From: Phenylobacterium sp. J367 | Lineage (GTDB): Bacteria > Pseudomonadota > Alphaproteobacteria > Caulobacterales > Caulobacteraceae | DNA: 64,000 bases | Direction of reading: 5' to 3' | Assembly (NCBI RefSeq): GCF_024699985.1 | Contig: NZ_JAJONA010000001.1 | Coordinates: forward strand, 4,036,501 to 4,100,500 | Shown here: in pieces, positions 59,381 through 64,000 of the stretch | Numbering within the stretch: the first letter of the stretch is position 1 | How the letters are laid out: the number at the start of each line of letters is the position of its first letter | The notes under the pieces: generated by a model | What the model saw: the letters and a program-made list of their open reading frames with translations, nothing else | What the model was told of the DNA's origin: nothing | Databases searched by the model: none | Program-made: the position numbers and the translations under genes

Positions 59381-60401
59381 CCCCTCAGCCGTTCGGCGAG
59401 CCAGGCGCGGACGATCTCGCGAGCGCCGTCGTGGCCGATCCGGTCGGCGACCTCGCCCACGAAGGCCTCGGTCAGCAGGGCTTTGGCCTCGTCGGCCGGG
59501 ATGCCGCGCTGCTCGGCGTAGAACAGGGCGTCCTCGTCCAGAGCGCCGACCGTGTTGCCGTGCGCGCAGGACACGTCGTCGGCGTAGATCTCCAGCTCCG
59601 GCTTGGCGTCGACCTCGGCGCGGTCGGAGAGGATCAGCGCGTGGTGGCCCATGCGCGCGTCGGTGCGGTCGGCGCCTTCGGCGACGACGATGCGGCCCTG
59701 GAAGACGCCGCGGGCCTGGTCGCGGACCACGCCCTTGGTAAGTTGCCCGGTGACTCCGTCGACGCCCTGGTGGGTGACCACCGTGGTGATGTCGGCGTGG
59801 CGCTTGCCGGAGAGCAGATAGGCGCCGTCGAGGCGAAGCTGGGCATGTCCGCCCGGATGGCCGACGCGCGTCTCGATCCGCTGGCGGCGCGCGCCCGAGA
59901 CGAGGACCGTCTGGCCGAAGCTGGCGTCGGCCGACAGACGGACCTCCGCATCGCTGACCGCCACGCCCTCGGGGTCCTCCTCGGCGAGGACCAGGCGTTC
60001 CACGGCCGCGCCAGCGGCCAGCTCGAGGACGAGCGAGGTCTGGGCGAGGTAGCTCCCCTGCCCTTCATAGCTCTCGAACAGCTCCAGGCGGCCGCCCTCG
60101 GCCACGGTGATCCGCACGGCGGCGGCATGGGCGCCGTCGCCGCGGGAGACGACGCGCAGGGCGATGGCGCGGCTCTCGCCCGCACCCACTGCGATCACCG
60201 GCGCCGCAGCGCCGTTCGCGATCACCAGAACCTCGTCGGCCAAGGCGTCGAACGGACCCGCACCGAGCTCCCCGCGAGGGGCTGCGACGGCTCCGGGAGG
60301 ACGCGGATCAGGCCGCGCAGGTCGGTCCAGCGCCAGTCCTCCTGACGCTTCCCAGGCAGCTCGCCGACGTCACGCGTCCGGATGGCGAGGGCGAGGCTCA
60401 A
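59377..60401 (-). CDS. sufD: SufD, Fe-S cluster scaffold subunit (frameshifted)
   Basis: 341 residues after adding one base at C4 (60270-60273). The N-terminus MSLALAIRTRDVGELPGKRQEDWRWTDLR is the SufD leader, starting at a TTG that overlaps the sufC stop. The C-terminal core is DDVSCAHGNTVGALDEDALFYAEQRGIP. It forms SufBC2D with the neighbouring products. Confidence 0.9.
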
Positions 60402-61145
60402 GCGGCCCTCGCGTACTTGTCGTAGCCTTCGGCCTCGAGCTGCAGCGCCAGCTCCGGGCCGCCGGTCTCCACGATGCGGCCGCCCGCCAGGACATGCACC
60501 TTGTCGGGTTTGATGTAGTCGAGCAGGCGCTGGTAGTGGGTGATCACCAGCATCCCACGGTCCGGCGAGCGGAGCGCGTTCACCCCGTCGGCGACGATCC
60601 GCAGCGCGTCGATGTCGAGCCCGGAATCGGTTTCGTCGAGGATCAGGAAGCGCGGCGAAAGCATCGCCATTTGAAGGATTTCCATCCGCTTCTTCTCACC
60701 GCCGGAAAAGCCGACGTTGAGGGGCGCGCTTGAGCATGTCGAAGTCGATCTTCAGGTCGGCGGCCTTGGCCCGGGCGAGCTTCAGGAACTCGGGCGCCGT
60801 GATCTCCGCCTCGCCGCGCGCCTTGCGCTGGGCGTTCAGCGCCGTGCGGATGAAGGTCAGCGCCGGCACGCCCGGGATCTCCAGCGGGTACTGGAACGAC
60901 AGGAACACGCCCTTCGCCGCGCGCTCGTAGGGCGCCAGCGACAGCAGGTCCTCGCCGTCGAGGGTGGCGGCGCCGCCGGTCACCTCGTAGCCCTCGCGGC
61001 CCGTCAGGACGTAGGACAGGGTCGACTTGCCCGCGCCGTTCGGCCCCATGATGGCGTGGACCTCGCCGGCCGGGACCTCCAGGGAGAGCCCCTTCAGGAT
61101 CTCCTTGCCCTCGACTTCGGCGCGCAGGTTGGAAACGGAAAGCAT
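60398..61145 (-). CDS. sufC: SufC ATPase (frameshifted)
   Basis: 248 residues after removing one base at G4 (60721-60724). Walker A GPNGAGKST, signature FSGGEKKRMEILQM (interrupted by the shift), and Walker B FLILDETDSGLDIDAL. It powers the SufBCD scaffold. Its ATG at 61145 overlaps the stop of the upstream gene. Confidence 0.92.
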
Positions 61146-61554
61146 CAACGGGTCTCGTCCACCAGGTATTGGGCCATGACCCGGAGCGCGTCCTCGACGC
61201 TCTCCACGGTCTCTTGCTTGCGGGGCGCGGCCGAGCCCGGGAGGGCCGTGCGCTTGTCCGACGCCGTCACGCTGCCCTTGCCGGCTTCCCAGTAGGCGGC
61301 GATCCGGAAATTGTCGTGGTCGATCGACACCGTGTAGCGGCGGCGGTCGACGGTCAGGCCGCGTTCGGCCAGGAAGGCCGGGTCGCTCGACAGCGCGTTC
61401 AGCAGCGTCTCCGCATTGGCGAGATCGGCTTCCTGCTGGCGGCGCTCGGCCTCGTCCCGGGCGCGCCGCTCCAGCTCGCGCCGGGCGTACTCGACCTCGA
61501 AGGCGTCCTTCAGGTTCAGGCCGGGCTTTTCGGCGCTGCTCTTGGTCTTCGACG

Positions 61555-61558
<4 letters not shown>
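61145..61558 (-). CDS. Hypothetical protein embedded between sufB and sufC
   Basis: 137 residues, GTG start overlapping the sufB stop, and stop overlapping the sufC start. The N-terminal third is a charged helix (KDAFEVEYARRELERRARDEAERRQQEADLANAE). The rest has YTVSIDHDNFRIAAYWEAGKG and a final helix. No catalytic motif was recognised. The tight coupling on both sides implies a role in or around SufBCD assembly. Confidence 0.75.
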
Positions 61559-63025
<1,467 letters not shown>

Positions 63026-63026
<1 letters not shown>

Positions 63027-64000
63027 TACGCAACTCCTGCGGCGGCGGGCGCACGGCGCGCCGCATGCCGCGAATGGGCTTCGGACCAGGCCTCGAAGAA
63101 CCTGTTCCAGTCGGCCTCGGATGTATTCCAGCCCCCGCTGACGCGGAGGGCGCACGATGCGAGCTCGCCCTGCCCCATGGCGGAGAGGACGTGGCTCGCC
63201 TTGACCTTGCCCGAGGAGCAGGCCGATCCGGCGCTGACCATGACCCCGGCGAGGTCCAGCGCCATGACCTGCAGCTCGGACGCATAGCCGGGCGTGGCGA
63301 AGCAGAGCGTCTGCGGCAGGCGCTCGGCGCCCTCGCCCATGATCACGCAGCCCTGCGCCTTCAGCTTCGCGGCGACCGCGTCGCGCCAGGCGGCCTGGGG
63401 CGCCAGTTCGCGGGTGTTGGCGAGCTTCGCCGCCGCGCCGAAGCCAGCGATGCCGGGGACGTTTTCGGTGCCGGCCCGGCGGCCGCGCTCCTGGCCGCCG
63501 CCGTGCAGGCGGCGCGAGAGGGTGGCGCGCGGCCCGAAGGTCAGCGCGCCGGCGCCCTGCGGGCCGCCGATCTTGTGGGCCGAGACGGTCAGGGTGTCGA
63601 CGCCGATGCCGCGGCTGTCGATGACCATCTTGCCGGCCGCCTGGATGGCGTCGACGTGCAGCCAGCCGTCGGCGGCGCGGACGATCTCGGACGCGGCCTT
63701 CACCGGCTGGATCACGCCGGTCTCGTTGTTGGCCAGCATCAGGGCGACGAACGGCTTGCCGTCCGCGGCGTCCCAGCGGAACAGGCGCTCGGCCAGCCAG
63801 CCGAGGTCGGCGACGCCGTCGGAGGTCACCGGCAGCACCTCGACCGCGGCGCCGGACGCCTTTGCGGCCTCCAGGACGCTGTCGTGTTCGATGGCGCTGA
63901 CGATCAGGCGCCGCGCGCCGACCGCCACGGCGCTCTCGACGGCGAGCGCATTGGCCTCGGTGCCGCCGGAGGTGAACACCACCGTCTGCGGCGGGGCGGC
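63026..64000 (-). CDS. Cysteine desulfurase, NifS/IscS type (N-terminus outside window)
   Basis: About 324 C-terminal residues. PLP site SAHKIGGPQGAGAL (Lys), VFTSGGTEANALAVE at the left limit of the visible part, HVDAIQAAGK, and the catalytic Cys in SAGSACSSGKVKASHVL, a class I (longer-loop) form. RRAGTENVPGIAGFGAA is also present. It begins beyond 64000. It is the first gene seen of the suf operon, and a transcriptional regulator may lie upstream. Confidence 0.93.

Overview
The window is GC-rich, gene-dense chromosomal DNA from an alphaproteobacterium, most likely a Caulobacteraceae member such as Phenylobacterium or a relative. The clues are a CicA-like HAD phosphatase lying opposite clpX and close to clpP, an alphaproteobacterial suf operon, the fabD-fabG-acpP-fabF-mltG-yicC-gmk block, glnB-glnA, and rpsF-rpsR-rplI. 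No rRNA, tRNA, CRISPR array, prophage or classical insertion sequence was seen.

Layout. 1-4748: clpX (cut by the window edge), cicA, otsA, a degenerate receiver protein, a glycosyltransferase and clpP. 4908-9421: a large multidomain RTX exonuclease/endonuclease. 9594-18960: mixed housekeeping and envelope genes (DsbA-like, DUF6481, ndk, ABC-F ATPase, YihY, PHA-granule protein, VanZ-like, BON, UPF0104, CorA). 19267-23068: a DUF885 protein and an FAD amine oxidase paired with a cytochrome c. 23231-29286: fatty-acid synthesis genes, mltG, yicC and gmk. 29370-30450: a zinc alcohol dehydrogenase. 30451-37031: a long AT-richer leader, then a complete chaperone-usher pilus operon built on DUF4402 subunits. 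37140-40023: two tandem RTX proteins. 40091-47886: peroxiredoxin, ribosomal proteins, NAD(P)HX repair, a thiolase-like protein and nitrogen control/assimilation. 47944-48437: a DUF559 gene enclosed by about 55-bp inverted repeats. 48483-57322: Kazal lipoprotein, M61 peptidase, parE, RhlE helicase, a GGDEF protein, an enoyl-CoA hydratase and a 2TM protein. 57378-64000: the suf iron-sulfur operon, transcribed leftward and entered from the right edge.

About 30 short indels break some 20 genes, including ones that should be indispensable (rpsR, gmk, fabF, sufB, sufC, sufD). Nearly all sit in short G or C runs, and every repaired gene length becomes a multiple of three. I read them as sequence errors rather than pseudogenes, and I give each broken gene as one feature with the shift positions.

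The parts most worth following are the DUF4402 chaperone-usher locus with the adjacent RTX pair (a surface/secretome island) and the DUF559 gene inside inverted REP-like repeats, which looks like a small mobile or self-propagating unit.
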